Assembly: GCF_002117445.1 (NCBI RefSeq)
Contig: NZ_CP019937.1
Coordinates: 1,179,501 to 1,243,500 of the forward strand
Direction: 5' to 3'
DNA: 64,000 bases
Origin: Ketogulonicigenium robustum
GTDB taxonomy: Bacteria; Pseudomonadota; Alphaproteobacteria; Rhodobacterales; Rhodobacteraceae
Shown: positions 1-8,635 of the stretch, piece by piece
Layout of the letters: each line of letters opens with the position of its first letter
Numbering within the stretch: position 1 is the stretch's first letter
The notes under the pieces: generated by a model
The model's input: the letters and a program-made list of their open reading frames with translations, nothing else
Database searches by the model: none
What the model was told of the DNA's origin: nothing
Made by a program: the position numbers and the translations under genes

Positions 1-2
1 CC

Positions 3-971
3 ACCTGTATCGACGCCGCAGCCGCGACCGCTACCGCTGAACGCCTGATTACTGTCGAGGGGGTCAAAGGCATCGTCGGCGGGATGTGTTCGGGCGAAAC
101 TATCGCGCAACTACAAAACGTCGCGGTGCCCAATGGCGTGGTGATGATCTCGCCATCGGCCACCTCGCCCGCGCTGACGACGGTTGAGGACAACGGCCTG
201 TTCTTCCGCACCTCCCCCTCGGACGCGCGGCAAGGCCAAGTTATGGCCGACATCTTGCAAGATCGTGGCTATGGCACCGTCGCCGTCACCTATACCAACA
301 ACGACTACGGCAAGGGTCTGGCGGATTCATTCGAGGCGGCCTTTAATGCTGCGGGCGGCACGGTCACCATCAACGCGCCCCATGACGACGGCAAGGCCGA
401 CTATTCCGCCGAAGTTGCGGCGCTTGCATCGGCTGGTGGCGAGGTTCTGGTAATCGTCGGTTATATTGACCAAGGCGGCGGCGGCATATTGCGCAACGCC
501 ATCGACACGGCAGCCTTCGACATTTTCGAATTCCCCGACGGCATGGTCTCGGTCGCGCTTGAGGAGCGTTTCGCCAACGAGATCACCGGATCGTTCGGCC
601 AGAACCCCTCGGCGGCGGGCGACGGCCGCGACATGTTCGTCGCCATGGCCGCAGGTGCCGGCTTTGACGGGACCGAGTCTTACGCAGCGGAAAGTTATGA
701 CGCTGCGGCGCTGATCATTCTGGCGATGCAGGCGGCGGGATCGTCAGACCCTGCGGTTTACAAAGACTTCATCATGGGTGTCGCCAACGCCCCCGGCGAG
801 CCGATCCTGCCCGGCGAAATCGCCAAAGCGCTAGAGATCATCAAGGCTGGCGGCGATGTCGACTATGTTGGCGCCTCGGCGGTTGAACTGATCGGCCCCG
901 GCGAAAGCGCGGGCACCTATCGCGAGGTCGAGTTCAAAGACGGCAAGATGGACGTCGTGAACTGGCGCTAA
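3..971 (+). CDS. Branched-chain amino acid-type ABC transporter substrate-binding protein (5' truncated)
   Basis: The reading frame is already open at the left edge, so the N-terminus and signal peptide lie outside the window; about 322 residues are visible. It matches the Leu/Ile/Val-binding family (type I periplasmic fold): the segment VKGIVGGMCSGETIAQL, the phrase MISPSATSPALT and a later AVTYTNNDYGKGLAD block are typical of these proteins. It would bind an amino acid, amide or similar solute in the periplasm and pass it to the LivHM permease. Four transporter genes follow on the same strand, separated from it by a hairpin terminator. The substrate cannot be read from sequence; branched-chain amino acids, amides and urea are all possible. 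Confidence 0.88.
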   Translation, partial: TCIDAAAATATAERLITVEGVKGIVGGMCSGETIAQLQNVAVPNGVVMISPSATSPALTTVEDNGLFFRTSPSDARQGQVMADILQDRGYGTVAVTYTNNDYGKGLADSFEAAFNAAGGTVTINAPHDDGKADYSAEVAALASAGGEVLVIVGYIDQGGGGILRNAIDTAAFDIFEFPDGMVSVALEERFANEITGSFGQNPSAAGDGRDMFVAMAAGAGFDGTESYAAESYDAAALIILAMQAAGSSDPAVYKDFIMGVANAPGEPILPGEIAKALEIIKAGGDVDYVGASAVELIGPGESAGTYREVEFKDGKMDVVNWR

Positions 972-985
972 GGCGCGACGGCAGC

Positions 986-1014
986 GGGGCGGGCCACTGG
1001 CTCGCCCCTTTTTT
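986..1014 (+). terminator. Hairpin with T-run between the binding-protein gene and livG
   Basis: GGGGCG-G-GCC, loop ACT, then GGC-T-CGCCCC (one G-T opposition), followed by six T. It looks like an intrinsic terminator that is probably leaky, which would make the binding protein more abundant than the rest of the transporter. Confidence 0.7.
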
Positions 1015-1081
1015 ATACCACGCGGCAGACGGGAAAATCCCGCGCATCCCCAGATGGATGGGCCGCTAAAGGGAGAGATGC

Positions 1082-1861
1082 ATGATCGTCGTCCACGACT
1101 TGCACAAGCACTTCGGCGGCTTTCGCGCCGTCAATGGCGCCAGCCTGACTATTGAAACGGGGTCGATCACCGGCCTTATCGGCCCGAATGGCGCGGGCAA
1201 AACCACGTTGTTCAACGTCATCGCGGGTCGGTTGCCGCCGACCTCGGGGCGGGTCGAGATGGATGGCGAGGATATCACGGGATTGTCGCCACATGCCTTG
1301 TTTCACAAAGGGTTGCTGCGCACCTTTCAGATAGCACATGAATTTGGATCTATGACGGTGCGCGAAAACCTGATGATGGTGCCCGCGCAGCAAACCGGCG
1401 AGACGCTGTGGAACACATGGTTCCAGCGCAGCCGCATCCGCGCGGAAGAACGCGCCCTGCGCGCCCGCGCCGACGAAGTGCTGGATTTTTTGACCATCAG
1501 CCACCTTGCGGATGAGAAGGCAGCGAATATTTCGGGTGGGCAGAAAAAGCTGCTCGAGCTAGGCCGGACGATGATGGTCGACGCCAAGATCGTCTTTCTG
1601 GACGAAGTTGGCGCGGGTGTGAACCGCACCCTTTTGAACACCATCGGCGATGCCATCGTACGCCTGAACCGCGAGCGCGGCTATACGTTCTGCGTAATCG
1701 AGCATGACATGGATTTCATCGCCCGCCTGTGCAACCCCGTGATCGTCATGGCCGAGGGGCAAGTGCTGGCCCAAGGCAGCGCAGCAGAAATCCGCGCGAA
1801 CGACGCCGTGATCGAGGCCTATCTTGGCACTGGACTGAAAAACAAGGCGCTGCCCGCATGA
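1082..1861 (+). CDS. livG: Liv-type ABC transporter ATP-binding protein, LivG family
   Basis: One of two cytoplasmic ATPases that power the Liv-type importer. At 259 aa it is the usual LivG length. The Walker A motif GPNGAGKT lies at residues 34-41, the signature ISGGQKK near 157, and the Walker B segment reads IVFLDEVGAG, with Val where many LivG proteins have Pro. The late IEHDMDFI motif carries the switch His and is typical of LivG. The ATG at 1082 has a close GGGAGAG ribosome site. The stop overlaps the livF start by four bases (ATGA), which implies translational coupling. Confidence 0.9.
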   Translation: MIVVHDLHKHFGGFRAVNGASLTIETGSITGLIGPNGAGKTTLFNVIAGRLPPTSGRVEMDGEDITGLSPHALFHKGLLRTFQIAHEFGSMTVRENLMMVPAQQTGETLWNTWFQRSRIRAEERALRARADEVLDFLTISHLADEKAANISGGQKKLLELGRTMMVDAKIVFLDEVGAGVNRTLLNTIGDAIVRLNRERGYTFCVIEHDMDFIARLCNPVIVMAEGQVLAQGSAAEIRANDAVIEAYLGTGLKNKALPA

Positions 1862-2565
1862 ACTTTCTAAACGCAAGCAATATGCGCGGCGGGTATGGCC
1901 GCGGCGCGGATATTCTGAATGGCGCGACGATTACCGTCGAAAAAGGCCAGATCGGCGTGATCGTCGGGCCGAACGGCGCGGGAAAATCGACCGCCATGAA
2001 GGCAATCTTCGGCATGCTGGCCCTGCGCGAGGGCAGCGTTTTGCTGGATGGCGCGGACATCACCGCCCTGTCCCCCCAAGACCGCGTGGCGCAGGGCATG
2101 GGATTTGTGCCGCAAACGAACAACATCTTCACTTCGATGACGGTCGAGGAAAATCTGGAGATGGGGGCGTTTTTGCGCAAGGACGACATCCGCCCCACCA
2201 TCGCGCAGGTCTACGACCTGTTCCCCATTCTGGCTGACAAACGCCGCCAACCCGCAGGCGAGCTGTCGGGCGGGCAGCGCCAGCAGGTCGCCGTCGGGCG
2301 CGCACTGATGACGCGGCCCAGCCTGCTGATGCTGGACGAGCCCACCGCAGGCGTCAGCCCCATCGTCATGGACGAATTGTTCGACCGCATCATCGAGATT
2401 GCCCGCACGGGCATCACTATTTTAATGGTGGAACAAAACGCCCGCCAAGCCTTGGAGATCGCCGATATCGGCTATGTTCTGGTGCAAGGCGCCAATGCCT
2501 ACACCGGCACGGGTGCAGAACTGATGGCCGACCCCGAGGTTCGCCGCACATTCTTGGGGGGCTGA
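1858..2565 (+). CDS. livF: Liv-type ABC transporter ATP-binding protein, LivF family
   Basis: Second ATPase of the Liv-type importer, 235 aa when started at the ATG that overlaps the livG stop. The upstream extension of this open frame is a shadow of livG and lacks family similarity, so it was rejected. Walker A GPNGAGKS is at residues 37-44, the signature is LSGGQRQQVAVGRAL, and Walker B is LLMLDEPTAGVSP followed by VEQNARQAL, which is characteristic of LivF. The next gene, livH, starts one base after this stop. Confidence 0.92.
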   Translation: MNFLNASNMRGGYGRGADILNGATITVEKGQIGVIVGPNGAGKSTAMKAIFGMLALREGSVLLDGADITALSPQDRVAQGMGFVPQTNNIFTSMTVEENLEMGAFLRKDDIRPTIAQVYDLFPILADKRRQPAGELSGGQRQQVAVGRALMTRPSLLMLDEPTAGVSPIVMDELFDRIIEIARTGITILMVEQNARQALEIADIGYVLVQGANAYTGTGAELMADPEVRRTFLGG

Positions 2566-2566
2566 G

Positions 2567-3580
2567 ATGACCGACATTCTGAACGCGCTGGTGGCGCTGC
2601 TGAACTTTATTATCATCCCCGCGACGGCTTATGGCGCGCAACTGGCGCTGGGTGCGCTGGGCGCGACGCTGATTTACGGGATTTTGCGCTTTTCGCACTT
2701 CGGGCACGGCGACAATATGGCCTTCGGCACCATGGTGACCATAGGCTTCACCAACCTACTGATCGGGCTGGGGGTGACCTTTGGCCCGCTGCCGACGGCG
2801 CTGCTGGCCCTGCCCTTTGGCATTATCGCCACCGCCCTGCTGATGCTGGCAATGGACCGTGCGGTGTTTCGGTTCTATCGCCGCAAACGCGCTGCGCCTG
2901 TGGTGCTGACGATGGTGTCGCTGGGGGTGATGTTCATTATGAACTTCATCGTCCGCTTTGGCATCGGCGTTGATGACGTGCTGTTTGCCGATGGCCAGCG
3001 GTTCATCATCGCCGCGCGCGAGTTCAAGGCGTGGTCCGGCCTTGACGAAGCCCTGTCGCTGCGCACCACACAGGTGATTACCGTGGTAACGGCCGCCATC
3101 GCCGTGGCGCTGTTGTTCTGGTTTTTGAACCGCACCCGCACGGGTAAATCCCTGCGGGCGTTTTCGGATAACGAGGATCTGGCGCTGCTGTCAGGCATCA
3201 ACCCCGAACGTGTGGTGATGGTGACATGGATTATCGTCGCGGCTCTAACGACAACCGCCGGGGTGCTGTACGGGCTGGATAAAAGCTTCAAGGCCTACAC
3301 CTATTTCCAACTGCTGCTGCCGATGTTCGCGGCGGCGGTGGTGGGCGGCTTGGGCAACCCTTTGGGTGCAATCGTCGGCGGCTTTGTCATCGCCTTTTCC
3401 GAGGTCGTCGTGACCAATGCTTGGAAGAAGATCCTGACCTATCTGCTGCCAGACCAGATGGCGCCATCCGGCCTCGTGCAATTGCTGGGGACGGATTACA
3501 AATTCGCCGTCAGCTTTGCCATTTTGATTATCGTTCTGCTGTTCCGTCCGACCGGCATCTTCAAGGGGAAGTCAGTATGA
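2567..3580 (+). CDS. livH: Liv-type ABC transporter permease, LivH family
   Basis: Inner-membrane permease, 337 aa, with about eight hydrophobic segments. The N-terminal stretch GALGATLIYGILRFSHFGHG and the later VVGGLGNPLGAIVGG loop are typical of LivH proteins; the latter holds the coupling-helix glycines. With livM it would form the channel for the upstream binding protein. It starts directly after the livF stop and its own stop overlaps the livM ATG by four bases (ATGA), so livG-F-H-M is one tightly coupled unit. Confidence 0.9.
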   Translation: MTDILNALVALLNFIIIPATAYGAQLALGALGATLIYGILRFSHFGHGDNMAFGTMVTIGFTNLLIGLGVTFGPLPTALLALPFGIIATALLMLAMDRAVFRFYRRKRAAPVVLTMVSLGVMFIMNFIVRFGIGVDDVLFADGQRFIIAAREFKAWSGLDEALSLRTTQVITVVTAAIAVALLFWFLNRTRTGKSLRAFSDNEDLALLSGINPERVVMVTWIIVAALTTTAGVLYGLDKSFKAYTYFQLLLPMFAAAVVGGLGNPLGAIVGGFVIAFSEVVVTNAWKKILTYLLPDQMAPSGLVQLLGTDYKFAVSFAILIIVLLFRPTGIFKGKSV

Positions 3581-4902
3581 GCACCCGCATTGAAACAACG
3601 AATAACCAAACCCTGCGCACTGCTGTACTGTTCGTTCTGATGGCCGTGCTGATGGTTTGGACGGCATGGGCCTATACGCCCAATCTGGCCCTGACGATTT
3701 TGAACATGGGGCTGATTTCGGCGGTGATGGCGCTGGGCGTCAATATGCAGTGGGGCTACGCGGGGCTGTTCAACATCGGCGTGATGGGTTTTGTCGCGCT
3801 GGGGGGCCTTGGGGCGGTGCTGACCGCTATGCCCCCCACATCGGACGCGTGGCAGGCCGGCGGCGTGCGGATTGTGGCGGGTCTGGTGATCGGCGCTGGC
3901 ACCGTGGTGTTGGCGGTGCAGGTGTACAAACGCATGGCTGCGGGCATGCGGCGGGGCCTTGTGACCGCTGCCATCGTCATCGCGGGTTACGCCCTGTTCC
4001 GCTTTGTCTTCGTGCCCGGCACGCAGGCGATCGAGGCGGTGAATTCGTCTTCAACCGGATATTTGGGCGGTTTGGGGCTACCGATTGTGCTGTCATGGCC
4101 CGTCGGCGCGCTGATGGCGGCGGGCGTCGCCTGGCTGATTGGAAAGGTCACGCTGGGGCTGCGTTCGGACTACCTTGCCATTGCCACGCTGGGCATTGCC
4201 GAGATCATTCTGGCCGTCATGAAGAACGAAGACTGGTTGTCGCGCGGCGTGAAAAACGTGAACGGCCTGCCCCGCCCCGTCCCGTACGAGCTGGACCTAC
4301 AGCAAAATGCGGACTTCGTCGCGCAGGCGGCCAGCATGGGGTTTGATGCGGTCACCGCCTCGACCCTGTTCGTCAAGCTGAACTACACGCTGATGTTCGC
4401 GGCGGTGGTGATTATGCTGCTGTTGCTGGCGCAGATGGCGCTGAAATCGCCATGGGGCCGCATGATGCGCGCGATCCGCGATAACGAGAACGCTGCCGAA
4501 GCGATGGGCAAAGACGTCAAGCGCCGCCACCTGCAGATCTTTGTCATCGGCTCGGCGCTGTGTGGCTTGGCAGGCGCGATGATGACCACGCTGGATGGTC
4601 AGTTGGTGATGACCACCTATCAGCCGTTGCGGTTCACGTTCCTTATCTGGGTGATGGTCATCGTCGGCGGGTCTGGCAATAACTTCGGCGCAGTACTGGG
4701 CGGGCTGCTGGTGTGGTGGCTGTGGGTCATGGTCGAGCCGCTGAGCCAGCAGATGGTCGGCCAGATTACCGCGATCATGCCCGATGGCTGGCTGCGCGGG
4801 CGCCTGATCGATGCCGCGCCACATACGCGTCTGTTGTTGATGGGGGTGCTGCTGCTGCTGGTGCTGCGGTTCAGCCCGCGTGGGCTGATCCCCGAAAAAT
4901 AG
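3577..4902 (+). CDS. livM: Liv-type ABC transporter permease, LivM family
   Basis: Second inner-membrane permease, 441 aa from the ATG that overlaps the livH stop, with an AAGGGGA ribosome site upstream. The family motifs NMQWGYAGLFNIG (early) and SDYLAIATLGIAEI (middle) and the late VGGSGNNFGAVLGG loop are all present. It is longer than many LivM proteins because of about 100 extra residues, with a hydrophobic segment, between the third and fourth core segments; the reading frame is intact. A strong bidirectional terminator follows. Confidence 0.9.
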   Translation: MSTRIETTNNQTLRTAVLFVLMAVLMVWTAWAYTPNLALTILNMGLISAVMALGVNMQWGYAGLFNIGVMGFVALGGLGAVLTAMPPTSDAWQAGGVRIVAGLVIGAGTVVLAVQVYKRMAAGMRRGLVTAAIVIAGYALFRFVFVPGTQAIEAVNSSSTGYLGGLGLPIVLSWPVGALMAAGVAWLIGKVTLGLRSDYLAIATLGIAEIILAVMKNEDWLSRGVKNVNGLPRPVPYELDLQQNADFVAQAASMGFDAVTASTLFVKLNYTLMFAAVVIMLLLLAQMALKSPWGRMMRAIRDNENAAEAMGKDVKRRHLQIFVIGSALCGLAGAMMTTLDGQLVMTTYQPLRFTFLIWVMVIVGGSGNNFGAVLGGLLVWWLWVMVEPLSQQMVGQITAIMPDGWLRGRLIDAAPHTRLLLMGVLLLLVLRFSPRGLIPEK

Positions 4903-4904
4903 GC

Positions 4905-4929
4905 AAAGGCCGGGGAGACCCCGGCCTTT
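4905..4929. terminator. Bidirectional terminator between livM and the dehydrogenase gene
   Basis: Perfect 11-bp inverted repeat (AAAGGCCGGGG, loop AGA, CCCCGGCCTTT) between two convergent genes. The A/T ends let it work on either strand. Confidence 0.85.
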
Positions 4930-4933
4930 CTCA

Positions 4934-5803
4934 TTAGAACTGGTTCAGGCGAGCCAGCAGGGCCGACGTATCCCAGCGCCCGCCGCCCATCTTTTGCACG
5001 TCTTTGTAGAACTGGTCGACCAGCGCGGTCAGCGGCAGGCTCGCGCCGGTTTCGTCGGCCGCTTGCAGCACGATGCCCAAATCTTTGCGCATCCAGTCGA
5101 CCGCGAAGCCGAAGTCGTAAGCCCCTTCGGCCATGGTTGCCGAACGGTTGGTCATCTGCCAGCTACCGGCAGCGCCTTGCGAGATAACCTCGACCAGCGC
5201 GGCGGTATCCAGCCCAGCTTTTTGGGCGAAGTGCAGCGATTCCGCTAGCCCTTGCACGACCCCCGCAATGGCGATCTGGTTGCACATTTTAGCCAGTTGC
5301 CCCGCGCCCGATGGGCCCAGCAGGCGGCAGATGCGGCCGTACGCGGCCATGATGGGGGCTGCAGCATCGAACACGGCGGGGGTGCCGCCACACATGATGG
5401 ACAGGACGCCGTTTTCCGCGCCCGCCTGCCCGCCCGATACGGGCGCGTCCAGATAGCCAAGGCCCGCGGCATCCGCCATTGCCGCCAGTTCGCGGCTGAC
5501 GCTGGCCGATACCGTCGTGTGGTCGACAAAGATCGCGCCAGCGGCCATTCCCGCGAACGCGCCATCTGGCCCCGTGCAAACCTGCCGCAGGTCGTCATCA
5601 TTGCCGACGCAGGCCATGACGAAGTCTTGCCCGCGCGCGGCCTCGGCCGGGGTGGCGGCAAAGTGATGGCCGTTTTCCGCCACCCACGCCTTGGCTTTTG
5701 CCGTCGTGCGGTTATAGACCGTCACCACATGGCCTGCCGTTGCAAGGTGGCGCGCCATCGGCCCGCCCATTACGCCCAATCCCAAAAATGCGACCTTCGC
5801 CAT
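4934..5803 (-). CDS. NAD(P)-dependent beta-hydroxyacid dehydrogenase (3-hydroxyisobutyrate dehydrogenase family)
   Basis: A 289-aa soluble oxidoreductase of the 3-hydroxyisobutyrate dehydrogenase / tartronate semialdehyde reductase family. The dinucleotide-binding motif GLGVMGG starts at residue 8, the substrate loop DAPVSGG is at 119-125, and the catalytic Lys lies at 172 in GQLAKMCNQ. The start at 5803 was chosen because an AGAGGGA ribosome site precedes it and the family N-terminus begins there; a longer open frame upstream has no such support. Convergence with a Liv-type transporter might hint at valine catabolism (3-hydroxyisobutyrate), but 2-hydroxy-3-oxopropionate reduction is equally possible. 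Confidence 0.85.
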   Translation of the reverse strand: MAKVAFLGLGVMGGPMARHLATAGHVVTVYNRTTAKAKAWVAENGHHFAATPAEAARGQDFVMACVGNDDDLRQVCTGPDGAFAGMAAGAIFVDHTTVSASVSRELAAMADAAGLGYLDAPVSGGQAGAENGVLSIMCGGTPAVFDAAAPIMAAYGRICRLLGPSGAGQLAKMCNQIAIAGVVQGLAESLHFAQKAGLDTAALVEVISQGAAGSWQMTNRSATMAEGAYDFGFAVDWMRKDLGIVLQAADETGASLPLTALVDQFYKDVQKMGGGRWDTSALLARLNQF

Positions 5804-5897
5804 TTCTTGTCCCTCTCGCCTAGACTTGTAAAAGACGATAGCGATAGCCAACGGGGCTGCAAGGCACCGTGCCACCCAATCTTCGACAGGTTTGCCT

Positions 5898-8390
5898 ATG
5901 ACGTTCGTTTTCCGCTGGCTGTTGCGCGTTGCAACCGGGCTTATTGTGTTGGGGGCACTGGTGGTGGGCCTGATGTGGTTCTTCTTGGCGCGATCACTGC
6001 CCGATTATGATGCAACTGCCCGCGTCAGCGGCATCACCGCACCGGTCGAGGTGGTGCGCGATATGGCCGATGTGCCGCATATTTTTGCGCAAAACGACCC
6101 CGACGCCTATTTCGCGTTGGGTTACGCCCATGCGCAAGACAGGCTGTGGCAAATGATCGTCGCGCGGCGCACGGTGCAAGGCACCTTGTCCGAGCTGTTC
6201 GGCGCGCGCACTTATGAAAGCGACGCCCTGCTGCGGCGGTTAGATCTGTATGGTGCGGCGCATGACTCGCTGGCTGCGCAGGACCCCTATGCTATGGCCG
6301 CGCTGGAGGCCTATGCCGATGGCGTGAATGCGTGGCTGGCGCAGGTAAACCGCGGCGCGTTGGGCCGTGGCGCCCCCGAAATGTGGCTATTCAACCACGC
6401 CATCGCGCCGTGGCAGCCCGCCGACAGCTTGGCGATATTGAAGCTGATGGCCCTGCAAATGGAAGCACAGATCCCGGCCGAGGTTTTGCGGGCCCAAACC
6501 TCGCTGCTGTTGCCGCCCGACCGTGTCGCCGACATTCTGCCAGACGACCCCGGCCCCGCGCTGGCGACGCTGCCGCGCTATGCCGAAATCGTGCGCGATG
6601 TGCCGACATCGTTCGCGCTGAACGACACCCCGCGTGACCCGCTGGCCGCCGTGCCGCTGCCGGGTTTTCAGGGCGCATCGAACGCGTTTGCCGCCGGCCC
6701 CGCACGGGTCGCCAGCGGCGGCACACTGCTGGCGAACGACCCGCACACCCAATTGACCGCCCCGTCGCTGTGGTATCTGGCGCGGCTGAAACTGGCGTCG
6801 GGCGATGTAATCGGGGCGACCATTCCGGGCATGCCGATCATCCTATCGGGGCGCAGCAACGCGCTGGGTTGGGGGATCACCGCCAGCTATCTGGACGATC
6901 TGGATGTTTATATCGAGGAAGTGAATCCCGCGAATGTCGCCCAATACCGCACGCCCGATGGCTGGAAGGCCTTCGAGACGCGGGATTCCATCATCCAAAT
7001 CAAGAACGCCCCCGCAGTCACGCTGCGCCTGCAATGGACGGACAACGGCCCCGTCCTGCCGCCCGACCAGTTTGATCTGGGCACGATCCGCCCGCAGGGG
7101 CATGTGACGACGATTGCATGGTCGGCGCTGTCGCGCACCGATGCCTCGATGAGTGCCGCGTTGCGAGTGATGCGCGCCAAGACCGTCACCAGCGCGATTG
7201 ATGCCGCCGAAGGCTTTGTCGCCCCCGCCATTAACCTGACGCTGGCGGACCGCGTTGATATCGGGATGAAATCGCTGGGCGCATTCCCCATCCGCGACCC
7301 GCAGCACGACAGCCAAGGTCGCATGCCGAGCTATGGCTATTTGCCGCAAAACCGCTGGCAAGGGTTCAAACCCTACGCCGAAAACCCGCAGTTCATCGAC
7401 CCCGCGTTCGGCATTATCGGCACCACCAACAACAAGATTGTCGACGCACCCTTCCCCGACCACATGAGCTTTGTCTGGGGTGACACCCAGCGCATTGGTC
7501 GGTGGGAACACCTGATGCAGCAGCGGCAGGTGCACACACGGCAAAGCTTCATCGAAACTCAATTGGACACCGTCAGCCCCACGGCGCGCAGCCTGCTGCC
7601 GCTGGTTGCCGCCGACCTATGGTTTACCGGCGAGGCTGCCGCCGATGGCACGCCCGAACGCCTGCGCCAGCGCGCGCTGGCCCTGCTGTCGGCCTGGAAT
7701 GGCGAGATGAACGAACACTTGCCCGAGCCGCTGATCTACGCCGCTTGGATGCGCGCCCTGCAAGACCGGCTGATCCGCGACGATCTTGGCCCGCTGGCCG
7801 ACCGCTTCACCCATGTCGACCCGGTTTTCATCGAGCGCGTGTTCCGCAACACCGACGGCGCGGGCGCGTGGTGCGACATCATCCAATCGGCCCCGATTGA
7901 GGATTGTGACACCATTGCCCGCCTGTCGCTGGATGACGCGCTGGTGTGGATCACCGACCATTACGGCAATGCGATCGAAACGCTGCGCTGGGGCGACGCA
8001 CATACCGCCACCAGCGACCATCCGGTGCTGGGCGATGTGCCCCTGCTGGGGTGGATTGTGAATATCCGCCAATCCAGCAGCGGCGGTGACAATACGCTGA
8101 TGCGCGGGTTGACCTTGGGCACGGGGAATGACCCGTTCCTGAACGTCCACGCCGCAGCCTATCGTGGGGTGTACGATTTTTCCGACCCTGACAATTCGGT
8201 TTATGTGATCTCTACTGGTCAATCGGGCCACCCACTGTCGCCGCATTACGATGACTTGGGCGAGCGTTGGCGGCGCGGCGAGTACATTCCGATGTCGCTT
8301 GACCCGCAAATCGCCCGCGCCAGTGCCGTAGGGGTAACGCATTTGTTCCCCCTTGACCTGCCGCCTTCTGCAGATATAGCTAGGCCCTAG
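5898..8390 (+). CDS. Penicillin acylase family protein (Ntn hydrolase)
   Basis: About 830 aa, the usual length of the unprocessed precursor. It has an N-terminal hydrophobic anchor or signal (residues about 4-30), the alpha-subunit region, then the presumed autoprocessing site with Ser261 in QGASNAF; Ser261 would be the new N-terminus and nucleophile of the beta subunit. The following NDPHTQLTAPSLWY is the conserved beta-subunit start. Members cleave amide bonds of beta-lactams, acyl-homoserine lactones or other N-acyl compounds; the true substrate cannot be told. The ATG at 5898 was preferred over a TTG six bases upstream because ACAGG is correctly spaced for the ATG only. Confidence 0.88.
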   Translation: MTFVFRWLLRVATGLIVLGALVVGLMWFFLARSLPDYDATARVSGITAPVEVVRDMADVPHIFAQNDPDAYFALGYAHAQDRLWQMIVARRTVQGTLSELFGARTYESDALLRRLDLYGAAHDSLAAQDPYAMAALEAYADGVNAWLAQVNRGALGRGAPEMWLFNHAIAPWQPADSLAILKLMALQMEAQIPAEVLRAQTSLLLPPDRVADILPDDPGPALATLPRYAEIVRDVPTSFALNDTPRDPLAAVPLPGFQGASNAFAAGPARVASGGTLLANDPHTQLTAPSLWYLARLKLASGDVIGATIPGMPIILSGRSNALGWGITASYLDDLDVYIEEVNPANVAQYRTPDGWKAFETRDSIIQIKNAPAVTLRLQWTDNGPVLPPDQFDLGTIRPQGHVTTIAWSALSRTDASMSAALRVMRAKTVTSAIDAAEGFVAPAINLTLADRVDIGMKSLGAFPIRDPQHDSQGRMPSYGYLPQNRWQGFKPYAENPQFIDPAFGIIGTTNNKIVDAPFPDHMSFVWGDTQRIGRWEHLMQQRQVHTRQSFIETQLDTVSPTARSLLPLVAADLWFTGEAAADGTPERLRQRALALLSAWNGEMNEHLPEPLIYAAWMRALQDRLIRDDLGPLADRFTHVDPVFIERVFRNTDGAGAWCDIIQSAPIEDCDTIARLSLDDALVWITDHYGNAIETLRWGDAHTATSDHPVLGDVPLLGWIVNIRQSSSGGDNTLMRGLTLGTGNDPFLNVHAAAYRGVYDFSDPDNSVYVISTGQSGHPLSPHYDDLGERWRRGEYIPMSLDPQIARASAVGVTHLFPLDLPPSADIARP

Positions 8391-8392
8391 CT

Positions 8393-8410
8393 TCGGGGCT
8401 TTTGCCCCGA
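8393..8410 (+). terminator. Short hairpin after the acylase gene
   Basis: TCGGGGC, loop TTTT, GCCCCGA: a 7-bp stem directly after the stop codon and just before the tRNA. There is no T-run, so it may be a weak terminator or a processing hairpin. Confidence 0.35.
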
Positions 8411-8413
8411 CAC

Positions 8414-8487
8414 GCGGGTATGGTGAAATGGTATCACACGAGCTTCCCAAGCTCTTGGCGCGGGTTCGATTCCCGCTACCCGCTCCA
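8414..8487 (+). tRNA. tRNA-Gly, anticodon CCC
   Basis: A 74-base cloverleaf with encoded CCA. Acceptor arms are GCGGGTA and TACCCGC. The D stem is GTGA/TCAC, the anticodon loop is TTCCCAA (anticodon CCC), the T stem is GCGGG/CCCGC with loop TTCGATT, and the tail is TCCA. The outermost anticodon-stem pair is C-T (unpaired), the only irregularity. It decodes GGG glycine codons. Confidence 0.96.
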
Positions 8488-8549
8488 ATCACTCTCATTT
8501 AGCTTTTGTTTTTGCGGCTGTGTTCGTATCTGCACGCGTGTGGCGGCAG

Positions 8550-8559
8550 TTGTGCACAA
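8550..8559. promoter_or_regulatory. Palindrome TTGTGCACAA upstream of an SDR gene
   Basis: A perfect 10-bp palindrome in the 148-bp gap between the tRNA and the SDR gene, 77 bases before the start. It could be an operator, but no regulator is adjacent. Confidence 0.25.
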
Positions 8560-8635
8560 TAGTACACCTTTGAAATTGGCGCGGGTTGGCCTAACCTAAG
8601 CGCAATGTCCATATTTGCCATGAAAGGCCAAAGCC

